Source: Paenibacillus oceani
GTDB lineage: Bacteria; Bacillota; Bacilli; Paenibacillales; NBRC-103111
NCBI RefSeq assembly: GCF_014705615.1
Contig: NZ_JACXJA010000052.1
Coordinates: forward strand, 1 to 64,000
Direction: 5' to 3'
DNA: 64,000 nt
Below, piece by piece: positions 46,119 through 54,043 of this stretch. A model generated the notes under the pieces. That model was not told where the DNA came from and ran no database searches. It saw nothing but the letters and a program-made list of their open reading frames with translations. Position numbers and translations under genes: made by a program. The first letter of the stretch is position 1; every line of letters begins with the position of its first letter.

Positions 46119-47015
46119 ATGATAACGAAACGTTGTTTATTTTGCGATAAAATCGTGCCGGTTAAAGAAAAGGGCGAATACAGCTGGTTTGTCGGCTGCA
46201 GCTGTGCGCCCGACAGCCACTACAGTTTGCGTACGGACAGCTATGAGCCGTTTGCCGCGCTTTCTTATCAAGTGAAGCACCAGACGTTCCCGATCGTCTC
46301 CGGGTATATCCGCGATATGAGCGAATGCGGAGAAACGGTTGCTCTCGCGATCGACGATCTGGAGCCGATCTGCGAGTCTCCGCGCGTACCGGCCTCGATC
46401 GAAGAGAAGGCCGACCTGCTGCTCACTTATTTCCACAGGCGTTGTTCGGGGCCGAACGAAGCGGTCGTCATCCGGCAGCTGCCCGAGCAGTACAACTTGA
46501 CGTATTCGCCGAACTTGCAGGAGTTCATCCATATTATAGAGAAGCTCCGGGAAGAACGGCTGATCGAGAGGGCCGGATCGACCATCCGGCTGACGGACAA
46601 AGGGTGGCAGGAAGCGGCCGCCAAAGCCGGAGGCAAACAGTTGAAGCCCTGCTTCGTAATACTGGCCGATCACGAGCAGATGCGGACGGAATGGGCCGAG
46701 AAAGTATTTCCGAAACTCGAAGGGTGCGGGTACTTTCCGAGACTGGCCGGCAAGCCGGAGGCGGGCAAGGTCGGAGACGATACGATCCGGCTCATGTCCG
46801 GCAGCAAGCTGCTAATCGCGGATTTATCGGTGCCATCGCCCGAAGTGTACTTTGCCGCAGGGCTGGCGCTCGGCCTGGACGTACCGGTCGTCTGGACGGT
46901 GAACCGGAAGGAGGCGGACCGTCTGCTGATCCAGACGGATCAGGTGCGCCCGTTCGTGTGGGACCGGGCCGAAGAGCTTGCCGATCTGCTTCAGCATCGG
47001 ATTCGGGCTTTGTGA
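46119..47015 (+). CDS. Zinc-ribbon / winged-helix / deoxyribosyltransferase-like protein
   Basis: 298-residue protein, apparently monocistronic. The N-terminus has a CxxC (Cys6, Cys9) and CxC (Cys27, Cys29) pattern, probably a zinc site. Residues ~85-165 look like a winged helix. Residues ~177-298 match nucleoside 2-deoxyribosyltransferase/TIR-like Rossmann domains (LLIADLS, EVYFAAGLALGLDVPVVWT, VRPFVWDRAEELADLL). Relatives usually have Glu in the YFEAG position; here it is Ala246, so nucleoside binding without hydrolysis is possible. AGGGGGGG precedes ATG 46119. Possible roles are a nucleotide-sensing regulator or a defence-related effector; neither is shown. Confidence 0.65.
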   Translation: MITKRCLFCDKIVPVKEKGEYSWFVGCSCAPDSHYSLRTDSYEPFAALSYQVKHQTFPIVSGYIRDMSECGETVALAIDDLEPICESPRVPASIEEKADLLLTYFHRRCSGPNEAVVIRQLPEQYNLTYSPNLQEFIHIIEKLREERLIERAGSTIRLTDKGWQEAAAKAGGKQLKPCFVILADHEQMRTEWAEKVFPKLEGCGYFPRLAGKPEAGKVGDDTIRLMSGSKLLIADLSVPSPEVYFAAGLALGLDVPVVWTVNRKEADRLLIQTDQVRPFVWDRAEELADLLQHRIRAL

Positions 47016-47115
47016 TTTGGCGTGCGGCTTCCCGCTAGGCGGTTCGGGGTTGAAATTTTGTGAACGAACCGACTGGCAGAGGCGATAATTGACAGAGGCG
47101 GCAGTGACAGCGACA

Positions 47116-47178
47116 GCGGAAGAAAAACTTCCTTTAACGGGAGAAAAACTTCCTTTAGCGGAAGAAAAACTTCCTTTA
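47116..47178 (+). repeat. Three tandem 21-bp palindromic units
   Basis: Three head-to-tail units of exactly 21 bp (47116, 47137, 47158). Units 1 and 3 are identical and unit 2 differs at two positions. Units 1 and 3 each contain GGAAGAAAAACTTCC, itself a 5-bp stem with a five-A loop. Confidence 0.9.
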
Positions 47179-47211
47179 TTTGAACGATTGCGCTTCAGAT
47201 CGGCTTATAGA

Positions 47212-47226
47212 GGAAGATTTGCTTCC
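47212..47226 (+). repeat. Short GGAAG/CTTCC palindrome
   Basis: GGAAGATTTGCTTCC, the same stem as in the 21-bp units with a different loop, standing alone 34 bp after the array. Confidence 0.7.
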
Positions 47227-47244
47227 GCTATTTAGGGGTAAAGG

Positions 47245-47264
47245 ACGAGCGAGGCTCGTTTTTG
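47245..47264 (+). terminator. Small intrinsic terminator
   Basis: ACGAGC (47245-47250), loop GAG, GCTCGT (47254-47259), then T residues. It could end transcripts from the deoxyribosyltransferase-like gene 230 bp upstream. Confidence 0.55.
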
Positions 47265-47273
47265 CGGGAATAA

Positions 47274-47393
47274 CGGAAGTGTTTCTTCCGGTTAAAGTTG
47301 AAATCGGGGGGGATTACGTGAATAGCGGAAATGATTCTTCCGGTTTATTGCTGAATCCGAGGGGTTCCTTGAATGACGGAATTGTTTCTTCCG
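47274..47393 (+). repeat. Degenerate ~51-bp repeats headed by CGGAA/TTCCG palindromes
   Basis: CGGAA-N7-TTCCG palindromes begin at 47274, 47326 and 47377, 52 and 51 bp apart. The intervening sequences are similar (TGAA then a run of G, ending TGAAT). The third unit is only partial. Confidence 0.65.
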
Positions 47394-47439
47394 CTGGAAC
47401 CAGCCGGTAACCTGATTACTCATCTAGCCAACTAGCATC

Positions 47440-47640
47440 TTGAACCACCAGCTCTGCATCGTCAGCGTGGATCATCCAGCCTAGTACCATCTGCTCAGCA
47501 CCATCAGCAGAGCATTATCAGCAGAATACCATCAGCAGAGCGCCATCATCCGTGCATGATCAGCACTACATCTTCAACACTTCTCAGTCGGCTCTGCATC
47601 ATCAGCCCTGTACCATCAGCCCGGGACCCCCATCCGCTCG
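47440..47640. repeat. Low-complexity stretch rich in ATCAGC
   Basis: ATCAGC or close variants recur about every 14-15 bases from about 47460 to 47620 (for example ACCATCAGCAGAGC twice, ATTATCAGCAGAAT between them). No reading frame explains it. Confidence 0.6.
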
Positions 47641-47749
47641 CACTAGCCCCCAGCTCTATCACACGCCCGCCCTATCACGGCTTTTTCATCCTAAGTCCGT
47701 ATGATTGCCCGTCTGTGACAAGGAAGGGCAGACGCGCGAAGAAATGTGG

Positions 47750-47819
47750 TTGACAAGCGAAAGAAGTTGCGATAACTTGTGGATAGGCTTATGTTCATCC
47801 AATTTCGGGAGCGCTCCCA
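47750..47819 (+). promoter_or_regulatory. Promoter region with LacI-type operator
   Basis: Candidate promoters are TTGACA (47750-47755) with GATAAC (47772-47777), and TTGCGA (47768-47773) with TATGTT (47791-47796, 17-bp spacer). GGGAGCGCTCCC (47808-47819) is a perfect palindrome with the central CG typical of LacI-family operators, placed just after the second promoter. Confidence 0.7.
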
Positions 47820-47843
47820 GATGGACGGTCAGGAGGTAGTCAC

Positions 47844-48545
47844 ATGATTAAGAAATTGGTAGATCTGCTGGAACAGAAGATGGCTTTGATCGTCAGCGTA
47901 CCGTCCAATTCGCTTCCTTTGATTCAGGCGGCGGTAGAAGGAGGGGCGGATGCGATAAAAATACATTTTAATGTCGAACACCGGGCCAGCGGGATGACGT
48001 TTGGCAAGCCGGAGCAATATGCCGGGCTCGCAGAAGAGATCGCCCGGATATTCCCGGGGCCGATCGGCTGCGTGCCGGGGGATTCGTCCGAGAAGGTGAC
48101 GAAGGAGACGATCGACCGGCTCGTTGGTTACGGCTTCGACTTCGTCTCGCTGTACGCCCATCATGCCCCCGCCTGGATCTGCACAGAGCGCAGAATCAGT
48201 ACGATGGTCGCCGTCAGCGGCGACTACACGGAACGGGAAGCGGCTTCGTTCCGGACGCTGCCGATTGACGTATTGGAGGCGTCGATCGTACCGGGGACAG
48301 AATACGGTACCCCGCTGACGGTCCGAGATTTGCTCGCCTACCGAGGACTTGTCGAAGCGTCGGGCAAACCTGTTGTCGTACCGAGCCAGCGCCGCATTAC
48401 GGTCGACGATCTGGAAGCGCTGCAATTGACCGGCATGCGCGGCGTCATGATCGGAGCGATCGTAACCGGGACCGAGGCGTCGTCGATCTACGAGACGACG
48501 AAACATTTCCGCAGGGCTATGGACGCCCTAAACGGAAACGGCTGA
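47844..48545 (+). CDS. Predicted TIM-barrel protein of unknown function
   Basis: 233-residue protein that I cannot place in a named family with confidence. The pattern of beta-strand/helix pairs (ALIVSVPSNSLPLIQAAVEGGADAIKIHF, FPGPIGCVPGD, FDFVSLYAHHAP, PVVVPSQRR, GMRGVMIGAIVTG, each in turn) suggests a TIM barrel of the kind found in thiamine-phosphate synthase, NanE-type epimerases or aldolases. The final GAIVTG resembles a phosphate-binding loop. GGAGG precedes ATG 47844. The operator upstream matches that of the FAD oxidoreductase operon, so it probably acts in the same pathway. Confidence 0.7.
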   Translation: MIKKLVDLLEQKMALIVSVPSNSLPLIQAAVEGGADAIKIHFNVEHRASGMTFGKPEQYAGLAEEIARIFPGPIGCVPGDSSEKVTKETIDRLVGYGFDFVSLYAHHAPAWICTERRISTMVAVSGDYTEREAASFRTLPIDVLEASIVPGTEYGTPLTVRDLLAYRGLVEASGKPVVVPSQRRITVDDLEALQLTGMRGVMIGAIVTGTEASSIYETTKHFRRAMDALNGNG

Positions 48546-48574
48546 GCGATTGCGTTCAGGCCTCGAACGATGAG

Positions 48575-48619
48575 TTGTACGAAAACCAAATCAGAGTATA
48601 GTTTTTTGGGAGCGCTCAC
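48575..48619 (+). promoter_or_regulatory. Promoter with second LacI-type operator
   Basis: TTGTAC (48575-48580), a 16-bp spacer and TATAGT (48597-48602). GGGAGCGCTCAC (48608-48619) differs by one base from the operator at 47808 and lies over the expected start of transcription. Confidence 0.75.
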
Positions 48620-48711
48620 GGTTCTGCGGTCGGATTTATCGATCTCCGCCTTTTCGTGAATGGTAGTATGGAACTGATAAAAATAAGGATACACGGACGG
48701 GAGAGATTAGG

Positions 48712-50097
48712 ATGACGGCAAGCAAGCAAGGAAGAGCGGATAACATGGGACAATACGACGTCATCGTCGCGGGAGGAGGGCCGTCCGGAACCGCGGCGGC
48801 CATCGCCGCCGCCCGCGGAGGAGCGAAGACGCTGCTGATCGAGCGGTACGGCTTCCTCGGCGGGATGATTACGAACGCTTTGGTCGGGCCGATGCAAAGC
48901 TTCCATTCGAAAGACGAACAGCTCGTCCTGGGCATAGCCGAAGAGGCGATAGCGAAACTCGTGGAGCTCGGAGGATCTCCGGGGCATGTGAAAGATATGG
49001 TCGGCTTCGCTCCGTCCGTCACGCCGGTCGATGTGGAAAAGCTGAAATACGTCCTCCAGCAAATGTGCGTGGATAGCGGCGTCGAGCTTATGCTGCATAC
49101 GGTCGTCACCGGAGCGGACGTGTCGGAAGGACGGATCGGGAAGCTTCATGTGTACAACAAATCCGGTCCGCAGACGGTGCAAGCGCCGGTAGTCGTCGAT
49201 TGTACGGGCGACGGGGATGTGATCTGGCAAGCCGGCGTTCCGTTTCTTAAAGGAAGAGAAAAGGACGGCCTCGCTCAGCCGATGACGATGATGTTCCGGA
49301 TGGGCGGCGTTGATCTGGAACGGGTCAGAGCGTACATGGCGCTCCATCCGGACGAGTTCGTGCTGGCGGAAGACTGGGAGAACTGCTCTCATGTCGGCGT
49401 GTCGGGCTTCTTCTCGCTCGTTCGCGAGGCGAGACAATCGGACGAGCTGACGATCGAACGCGACCGCGTGTTGTTGTTTGAACTTCCGGCGCCGGGTGAA
49501 GTGAGCGTCAACATGACCCGCGTCATCCGTTACGACGCAACCGATGGGCAGGCGCTTACGCAGGCGGAGATCGTATCCCGTGCACAGGTTATGGAAGCGG
49601 TGGGGTTTCTGAACAAGCGGATTCCGGGCTTCGAGAACGCCACCTTGATCAACTGCGGCACCCAGATCGGCGTAAGGGAATCGCGCCGTATGCAAGGCGT
49701 GTATACGCTCACCGGTGAAGACGTGCTCGCCGGACGCAAGTTCGACGATGTGATCGCCCGGGGTTCGTATCCGATCGACATCCATTCTCCGGACAGCGGC
49801 GATCTGGACGCCACCGAGATGAAGTCCGCCTCGTCCTACGACATCCCGTACCGCTGTCTGCTCAACGATACGGCGCGGAATCTGATTGCGGCCGGGCGCT
49901 GCATATCCGCTACGCACGAAGCGCTTGCTTCGGCGAGGGTATCGCCGACGGCGATGGCGATCGGGGAAGCGGCGGGCACGGCGGCGGCGCTGGCCGCTGT
50001 ATCGGGGATCGAGCCCCGGCAACTGGACATCAGGCTGCTTCAGAAGAAGCTGATCGAACAGGGCTGCAATCTCGGGCTGCAGCCGGAAGGGAGATAA
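48712..50097 (+). CDS. FAD-dependent oxidoreductase (FAD_oxidored family)
   Basis: 461-residue flavoprotein. The N-terminal Rossmann motif is clear (YDVIVAGGGPSGTAAAIAAA, then KTLLIERYGFLGGM), as are the second dinucleotide-family motif VVVDCTGDGDV and the C-terminal RNLIAAGRCIS with SARVSPTAMAIGEAAG. This family includes proteins with uncharacterised dehydrogenase roles on sugar-derived or small organic substrates. ATG 48712 follows GGGAGAG; an ATG at 48745 is also possible. The DUF4127 gene starts one base after its stop, so the two form one transcript. Confidence 0.85.
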   Translation: MTASKQGRADNMGQYDVIVAGGGPSGTAAAIAAARGGAKTLLIERYGFLGGMITNALVGPMQSFHSKDEQLVLGIAEEAIAKLVELGGSPGHVKDMVGFAPSVTPVDVEKLKYVLQQMCVDSGVELMLHTVVTGADVSEGRIGKLHVYNKSGPQTVQAPVVVDCTGDGDVIWQAGVPFLKGREKDGLAQPMTMMFRMGGVDLERVRAYMALHPDEFVLAEDWENCSHVGVSGFFSLVREARQSDELTIERDRVLLFELPAPGEVSVNMTRVIRYDATDGQALTQAEIVSRAQVMEAVGFLNKRIPGFENATLINCGTQIGVRESRRMQGVYTLTGEDVLAGRKFDDVIARGSYPIDIHSPDSGDLDATEMKSASSYDIPYRCLLNDTARNLIAAGRCISATHEALASARVSPTAMAIGEAAGTAAALAAVSGIEPRQLDIRLLQKKLIEQGCNLGLQPEGR

Positions 50098-50098
50098 G

Positions 50099-51703
50099 AT
50101 GAAGCCTATCGCCTTAGTCCCGTTAGACAGCCGGCCTTGCTGCCGGTCGTTTCCCGAATCGATCGCGGCAATCGGCGGGTTCCGCCTGCTTACGCCGGCG
50201 GTCGAACGGCTCGGCCGGTTCATGACGCCGGGCGATTGCTCAGCCGTTCGGGACTGGCTTCGAGAAGCGGCTTCGCGAGCGGACGGCATCGTCGTGGCGG
50301 CGGACCAGCTCGCTTATGGCGGGCTGATCGCCTCCAGAACCTGCGAGAGAAGCTTCGAGCAGGCGATGGAGACGCTGGACGTGCTGCGGGAGATCAAGGA
50401 ACGTTATCCGTCCAAGCCGATCTATGTGTCCAGCGTGCTGATGCGAACTACGGTTACCGGCAAAAATGCGCTGTTCGCTAAGTACTGGAAGCTGGTAGCC
50501 GATTACGCCCGGTTGTATGACCGGGTTTACCGCCTGCTGGAGAGCGGCCTGGAGGATGAGCTTGCCCGCGTGCAATCGGAAATTCCGCAGGAGGTGCTGG
50601 AGGACTTCTTCCGCGCGCGCGAGCGGAATAAACTCGTGCACCGCAAGCTGATCGAATGGGCGGGTGCAGGCGTGATCGATTACTTGGCGATTACGCAGGA
50701 GGATGCAAGCCCGGTGGGCGTCCATATTCCCGAGCAGCATGAGCTGCAGCGCGTGATGTACGAGCAGCGGGCGCAGGCGAAAACGATCTTGTACCCGGGC
50801 GCTGACGAAGCGGCTCAGACGCTGCTTGCTCGGATGATGCAGACGTTGTCGGGCCGCCGGGTGAAGGTGTATCCGCGGTTTTCGTCCGATGCCGGCAAGC
50901 TGGCTATCCCGGCCTTTGAGGACCGGCCCGTGGAGGAGACGGTCAGAGCCCATCTGTGGTCGGCGGGCGTGATCGTCGTAGGTGCTGCGCTGGAAGCGGA
51001 TCTGATATTGTCCGTAAACCCTCCGTTGGCGGGTAAACTGGACGGCGGTCAGGAGCCTCACGGGTTAAAAGCCTGTTTCGATTCGCGCCATATGCTCACC
51101 GATCTGGTCGAAAGCGCCCGTTATGACATGCTGCAAGGCCGCCGGGTCGCCGTCGCCGATGTAGCGATGCCGAACGCCTCGGACGTGGAGCTGGTCCGGT
51201 ATTTGCTGGACGAACGGCTGTTTACGGGGCTTACCGCTTATGCCGGCTGGAATACGGCCGGCAATACGCTCGGCACCTGCATCGCGCATGCGGTGGCGCG
51301 GACGCTGCATGAGACGACTGCTGCCGCCCCTTGCGCGGCGGAGGCGGATACCGAGCATTATTCGTTTCTGCTCTCCAGGCTGATGGACGAATGGGGCTAT
51401 CAGGCCCAGGGGAGAGGCGAAGTCAATGGCTGGATATCGGAGCAGGGTTTGAGCGGAAGTCCGTGGGATCTGGAGTCGGATTACGACCGGGTTAACTCCA
51501 AGGCCGCCGAGATCGTGCGGCAGCTGTTCGACAAGACGAAGCCGCAACTGCTCGGACCCGTGTTCCCTGCCGCCGGAGGGGCGGGCGGCGCGATCATCGG
51601 CGCGGAGCTGGACACGGTGCGGTTGCCGTGGAACCGGACGTTCGAGGCGGAGGTCCGTGTCCGGGTCTCGCTTGCGGATGACGGCGATCCAACTACAGTT
51701 TGA
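50099..51703 (+). CDS. DUF4127 family protein
   Basis: 534-residue protein of a family with no known function. Typical are the start IALVPLDSRPCCRSFP, IVVAADQLAYGGLIASR, LAITQEDASPVGVH and TAYAGWNTAGNTLGT. Histidine, aspartate and asparagine residues in these conserved segments suggest an enzyme, perhaps metal-dependent. GGAAGGGAG lies at the end of the preceding gene, giving tight coupling. A LacI regulator gene follows after 54 bp. The context points to catabolism of a carbohydrate or related compound; the reaction is unknown. Confidence 0.8.
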   Translation: MKPIALVPLDSRPCCRSFPESIAAIGGFRLLTPAVERLGRFMTPGDCSAVRDWLREAASRADGIVVAADQLAYGGLIASRTCERSFEQAMETLDVLREIKERYPSKPIYVSSVLMRTTVTGKNALFAKYWKLVADYARLYDRVYRLLESGLEDELARVQSEIPQEVLEDFFRARERNKLVHRKLIEWAGAGVIDYLAITQEDASPVGVHIPEQHELQRVMYEQRAQAKTILYPGADEAAQTLLARMMQTLSGRRVKVYPRFSSDAGKLAIPAFEDRPVEETVRAHLWSAGVIVVGAALEADLILSVNPPLAGKLDGGQEPHGLKACFDSRHMLTDLVESARYDMLQGRRVAVADVAMPNASDVELVRYLLDERLFTGLTAYAGWNTAGNTLGTCIAHAVARTLHETTAAAPCAAEADTEHYSFLLSRLMDEWGYQAQGRGEVNGWISEQGLSGSPWDLESDYDRVNSKAAEIVRQLFDKTKPQLLGPVFPAAGGAGGAIIGAELDTVRLPWNRTFEAEVRVRVSLADDGDPTTV

Positions 51704-51757
51704 CAAGCGGCGCCCGACACTGAAATAATGAAAGAAAAAGAAGCGCGGTGATAGCGA

Positions 51758-52780
51758 TTGTCGTATACGCTCGAGTCCATAGCCAAACTGTCCGGCGTCT
51801 CCAGAGGGACCGTTTCGCGGGTCATTAACAATCAGCCCGGCGTGAAGCCGGCCGTCCGGGAACGCGTGCTGGGCGTAATAGCGGAAACAGGTTATGTGCC
51901 CAATCCCCAGGCGCGAAGCTTGGCCGGAGGCCGGACGGAAAATATCGGAGTTGTCGTATTCGGCAATAGCCCCCTGTTTTTGTCGCACCATCTATTTTTC
52001 GAAGTGCTGCAGGGCATCCAGAGCCATTCGACGCTGAACGCTTACGATCTGGTGCTGTTCTCCAACCGAAGCGACCGGGACGCCGAATATTGGAAAAGGA
52101 TCGGCGACAAGCGCAAAGTGGACGGGCTCATCATAATGGGGGAACGGATTCAGGAGTCGTACTTGCAATATTATTACGAACGGGACATTCCGTTCGTATT
52201 GGTCGGCAAACGGCTAAGCGACAATATTCCTCTGTTCTGCGTGACGTCCGATTACCGGAAGGGCGCTTATGAAGGAACGAAGCATTTGCTCGATCAGGGA
52301 CAACGCAAAATCGTTTTGATCCGGGGGCTGCTGAACACGTACCACGAGAACGAACGGTATGCCGGCTATGTGCAGGCGCTGGAAGAAGCCGGTCTGGGAC
52401 CGGACGAGTCGCTTATGCTGTACGGACAAGCAGAGAAGCAGACGGCTTACGCCGAGATGAGCAGGCTGCTGGAGGGCGGCGTCACGTTTGACGGCGTATT
52501 TTCCGGCAACGATCTGATGGCGTTCGGAGCGAGCGAAGCGATGAAGGAGCGGGGTCTGCGTATACCGCAGGACGTCGCCGTTGTCGGGTACGACGATATC
52601 GAAGCGGCCCAATATTTCGCCCCGCCGCTAACGTCGGTCCGGCAGGATAAGCGGAGGATCGGCCAGGAAGCGACGCAACTGCTTATGAAACTGCTCCATA
52701 ATCAGATCGACCGGTCCGTACCGAGCGATATTATTATCGACAGCAGGCTCGTAATCCGGGACAGCTCGCAAAGCCGTTAA
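51758..52780 (+). CDS. LacI-family transcriptional regulator
   Basis: 340-residue regulator. The N-terminal LacI helix-turn-helix is exact (TLESIAKLSGVSRGTVSRVINN, residues ~4-25, then hinge NPQARSLAGG), followed by a periplasmic-binding-protein-like core (IGVVVFGNSPLFLSHHLFFEVL, DGVFSGNDLMAFGASEAM, VAVVGYDDIEAAQYFAPPLTSV). The start is a TTG at 51758 after GCGGTGA. As the only LacI gene near the two GGGAGCGCTC operators, it is the probable repressor of both transcripts, releasing them on binding a sugar. A terminator follows. Confidence 0.9.
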   Translation: MSYTLESIAKLSGVSRGTVSRVINNQPGVKPAVRERVLGVIAETGYVPNPQARSLAGGRTENIGVVVFGNSPLFLSHHLFFEVLQGIQSHSTLNAYDLVLFSNRSDRDAEYWKRIGDKRKVDGLIIMGERIQESYLQYYYERDIPFVLVGKRLSDNIPLFCVTSDYRKGAYEGTKHLLDQGQRKIVLIRGLLNTYHENERYAGYVQALEEAGLGPDESLMLYGQAEKQTAYAEMSRLLEGGVTFDGVFSGNDLMAFGASEAMKERGLRIPQDVAVVGYDDIEAAQYFAPPLTSVRQDKRRIGQEATQLLMKLLHNQIDRSVPSDIIIDSRLVIRDSSQSR

Positions 52781-52853
52781 TGCGCTCCTATTGCGTCAGC
52801 CGGGCACGTTCAGCGCCTTCCTTACACATCCGATCCATCCATTGATAACGACG

Positions 52854-52897
52854 AAGCCGTCTTCTCGTAGATTTTTCTACGAAGAAACGGCTTTTCT
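52854..52897 (+). terminator. Terminator of the LacI gene
   Basis: A long imperfect hairpin with outer AAGCCGT/ACGGCTT and inner CGTAGA/TCTACG arms lies at 52854-52893, followed by TTCT. Confidence 0.75.
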
Positions 52898-52989
52898 AGT
52901 ATACTAATAAAGGTTGACAGGCTAGGCATCCTAATATATTATGGATTGAAAATTAAACATACTAATCCTATGGGGATAATATACTAATA
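52897..52989 (+). promoter_or_regulatory. Promoter of the peptide transporter operon with ATACTAAT repeats
   Basis: TTGACA (52914-52919), a 17-bp spacer and TATTAT (52937-52942) make a strong promoter. ATACTAAT occurs at 52901, 52959 and 52981, around and just downstream of it; TAGTATACTA (52897-52906) is a perfect palindrome. These may be regulator sites. The leader is about 70 bp. Confidence 0.7.
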
Positions 52990-53020
52990 TTGGTAGTTGC
53001 CGTCGTATGGAGGGAAAACC

Positions 53021-54043
53021 ATGGAAACATTGCTGCAAGTGGATCAGATACTGACGGTTTTTCGTACGGAGGCAGGCGAAGTGACTTCAGTCGACCAGGT
53101 CAGCTTTGATCTGTACAAGGGCGAGACCGTCGCACTGGTCGGAGAATCCGGCAGCGGTAAAAGTGTGACGGCTCTGTCGATCCTCGGACTGCTCGGCAAA
53201 AACGGCCGGGTCAAGCAAGGGACGATCTCGCTTGAGGGCAGGCAGCTGCTGGAGGCGACTCCCGAAGAAATGCGCCAAATCCGGGGCAACGAAATCTCGA
53301 TCATTTTTCAGGAGCCGATGACTTCGCTTAACCCGGTGTTCTCGATCGGCAGTCAGCTTACCGAAGGAATCCGGATTCATAAAAAGTGGGGCAAAAAACA
53401 AGCGCGGGAATACGCGGTCGGCTTGCTGAAGAAGGTCGGCATCTCCCGGGCGGAAGCGATTATGAAGGAGTATCCGCACGCTTTGTCCGGCGGGATGAGG
53501 CAGCGGGTGATGATCGCGATGGCGCTCGCCTGCCAGCCCCGTCTCGTCATTGCCGACGAACCTACTACCGCGCTGGATGTAACGATTCAGGCGCAAATCT
53601 TAAACGTATTAAAAGCGGCCAGACAAGAATACGGCCTCTCCATGCTGCTTATCACGCACGATCTCGGCGTCGTTGCGGAGATGGCCGACCGGGTGCTGGT
53701 CATGTACGCCGGACAAGTCGTCGAAGAAGCGGACGTGATTACGTTGTTCGCAGCGCCGAAGCATCCGTATACGCAGGGCTTAATGGGCTCTATCCCGCGT
53801 CTCGATGCGCCGCCAGGCGAACGGCTGCCCGCCATCCCCGGGACGGTTCCGAGTCTGACCCGGATGCCGGAAGGCTGCCGGTTCCACAACCGGTGCCCGT
53901 ATGCGGCTGACCGATGCCGCGCCGAACAGCCTCCCTTGCTCCCTGCAGGAGAAAATCATTCGGCCCGCTGCTGGTTTGCAAACGACTTGGCGGCTGCGAA
54001 CCGGCCGGGGGAACAGGAGGCCGGATATGGACAAGTCCGTTGA
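53021..54043 (+). CDS. Oligo/dipeptide ABC transporter ATPase (DppD/OppD type)
   Basis: 340-residue ATPase. Walker A GESGSGKS with Lys47, signature LSGGMRQR, Walker B LVIADEPTTALD, and the OppD-type C-terminal extension with GCRFHNRCPYAADRC. The ATG at 53021 follows GGAGGG; the frame upstream lacks a ribosome site. It is the first gene of a five-gene D-F-B-C-A operon and overlaps the next gene by 17 bp. With the partner ATPase it powers peptide uptake through the two permeases. Could also serve nickel or other Dpp-type substrates. Confidence 0.9.
   Translation: METLLQVDQILTVFRTEAGEVTSVDQVSFDLYKGETVALVGESGSGKSVTALSILGLLGKNGRVKQGTISLEGRQLLEATPEEMRQIRGNEISIIFQEPMTSLNPVFSIGSQLTEGIRIHKKWGKKQAREYAVGLLKKVGISRAEAIMKEYPHALSGGMRQRVMIAMALACQPRLVIADEPTTALDVTIQAQILNVLKAARQEYGLSMLLITHDLGVVAEMADRVLVMYAGQVVEEADVITLFAAPKHPYTQGLMGSIPRLDAPPGERLPAIPGTVPSLTRMPEGCRFHNRCPYAADRCRAEQPPLLPAGENHSARCWFANDLAAANRPGEQEAGYGQVR

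Larger units (their letters stand above)
47016..47749. other. Repeat-rich non-coding region
   Basis: About 730 bp without a credible gene. It contains three tandem 21-bp units, further short GGAA/TTCC palindromes, one small terminator-like hairpin and a stretch rich in ATCAGC. These are listed separately. Confidence 0.7.

Noticed and set aside
47116-47178. CRISPR-like direct repeats
   Set aside because: The three 21-bp units are directly adjacent with no spacers, and no cas gene is near.
48616-50289. Long reverse-strand open frame (about 557 codons) opposite the FAD oxidoreductase gene
   Set aside because: The forward frame has complete FAD-binding motifs, while the reverse frame has low-information Arg/His-rich sequence.
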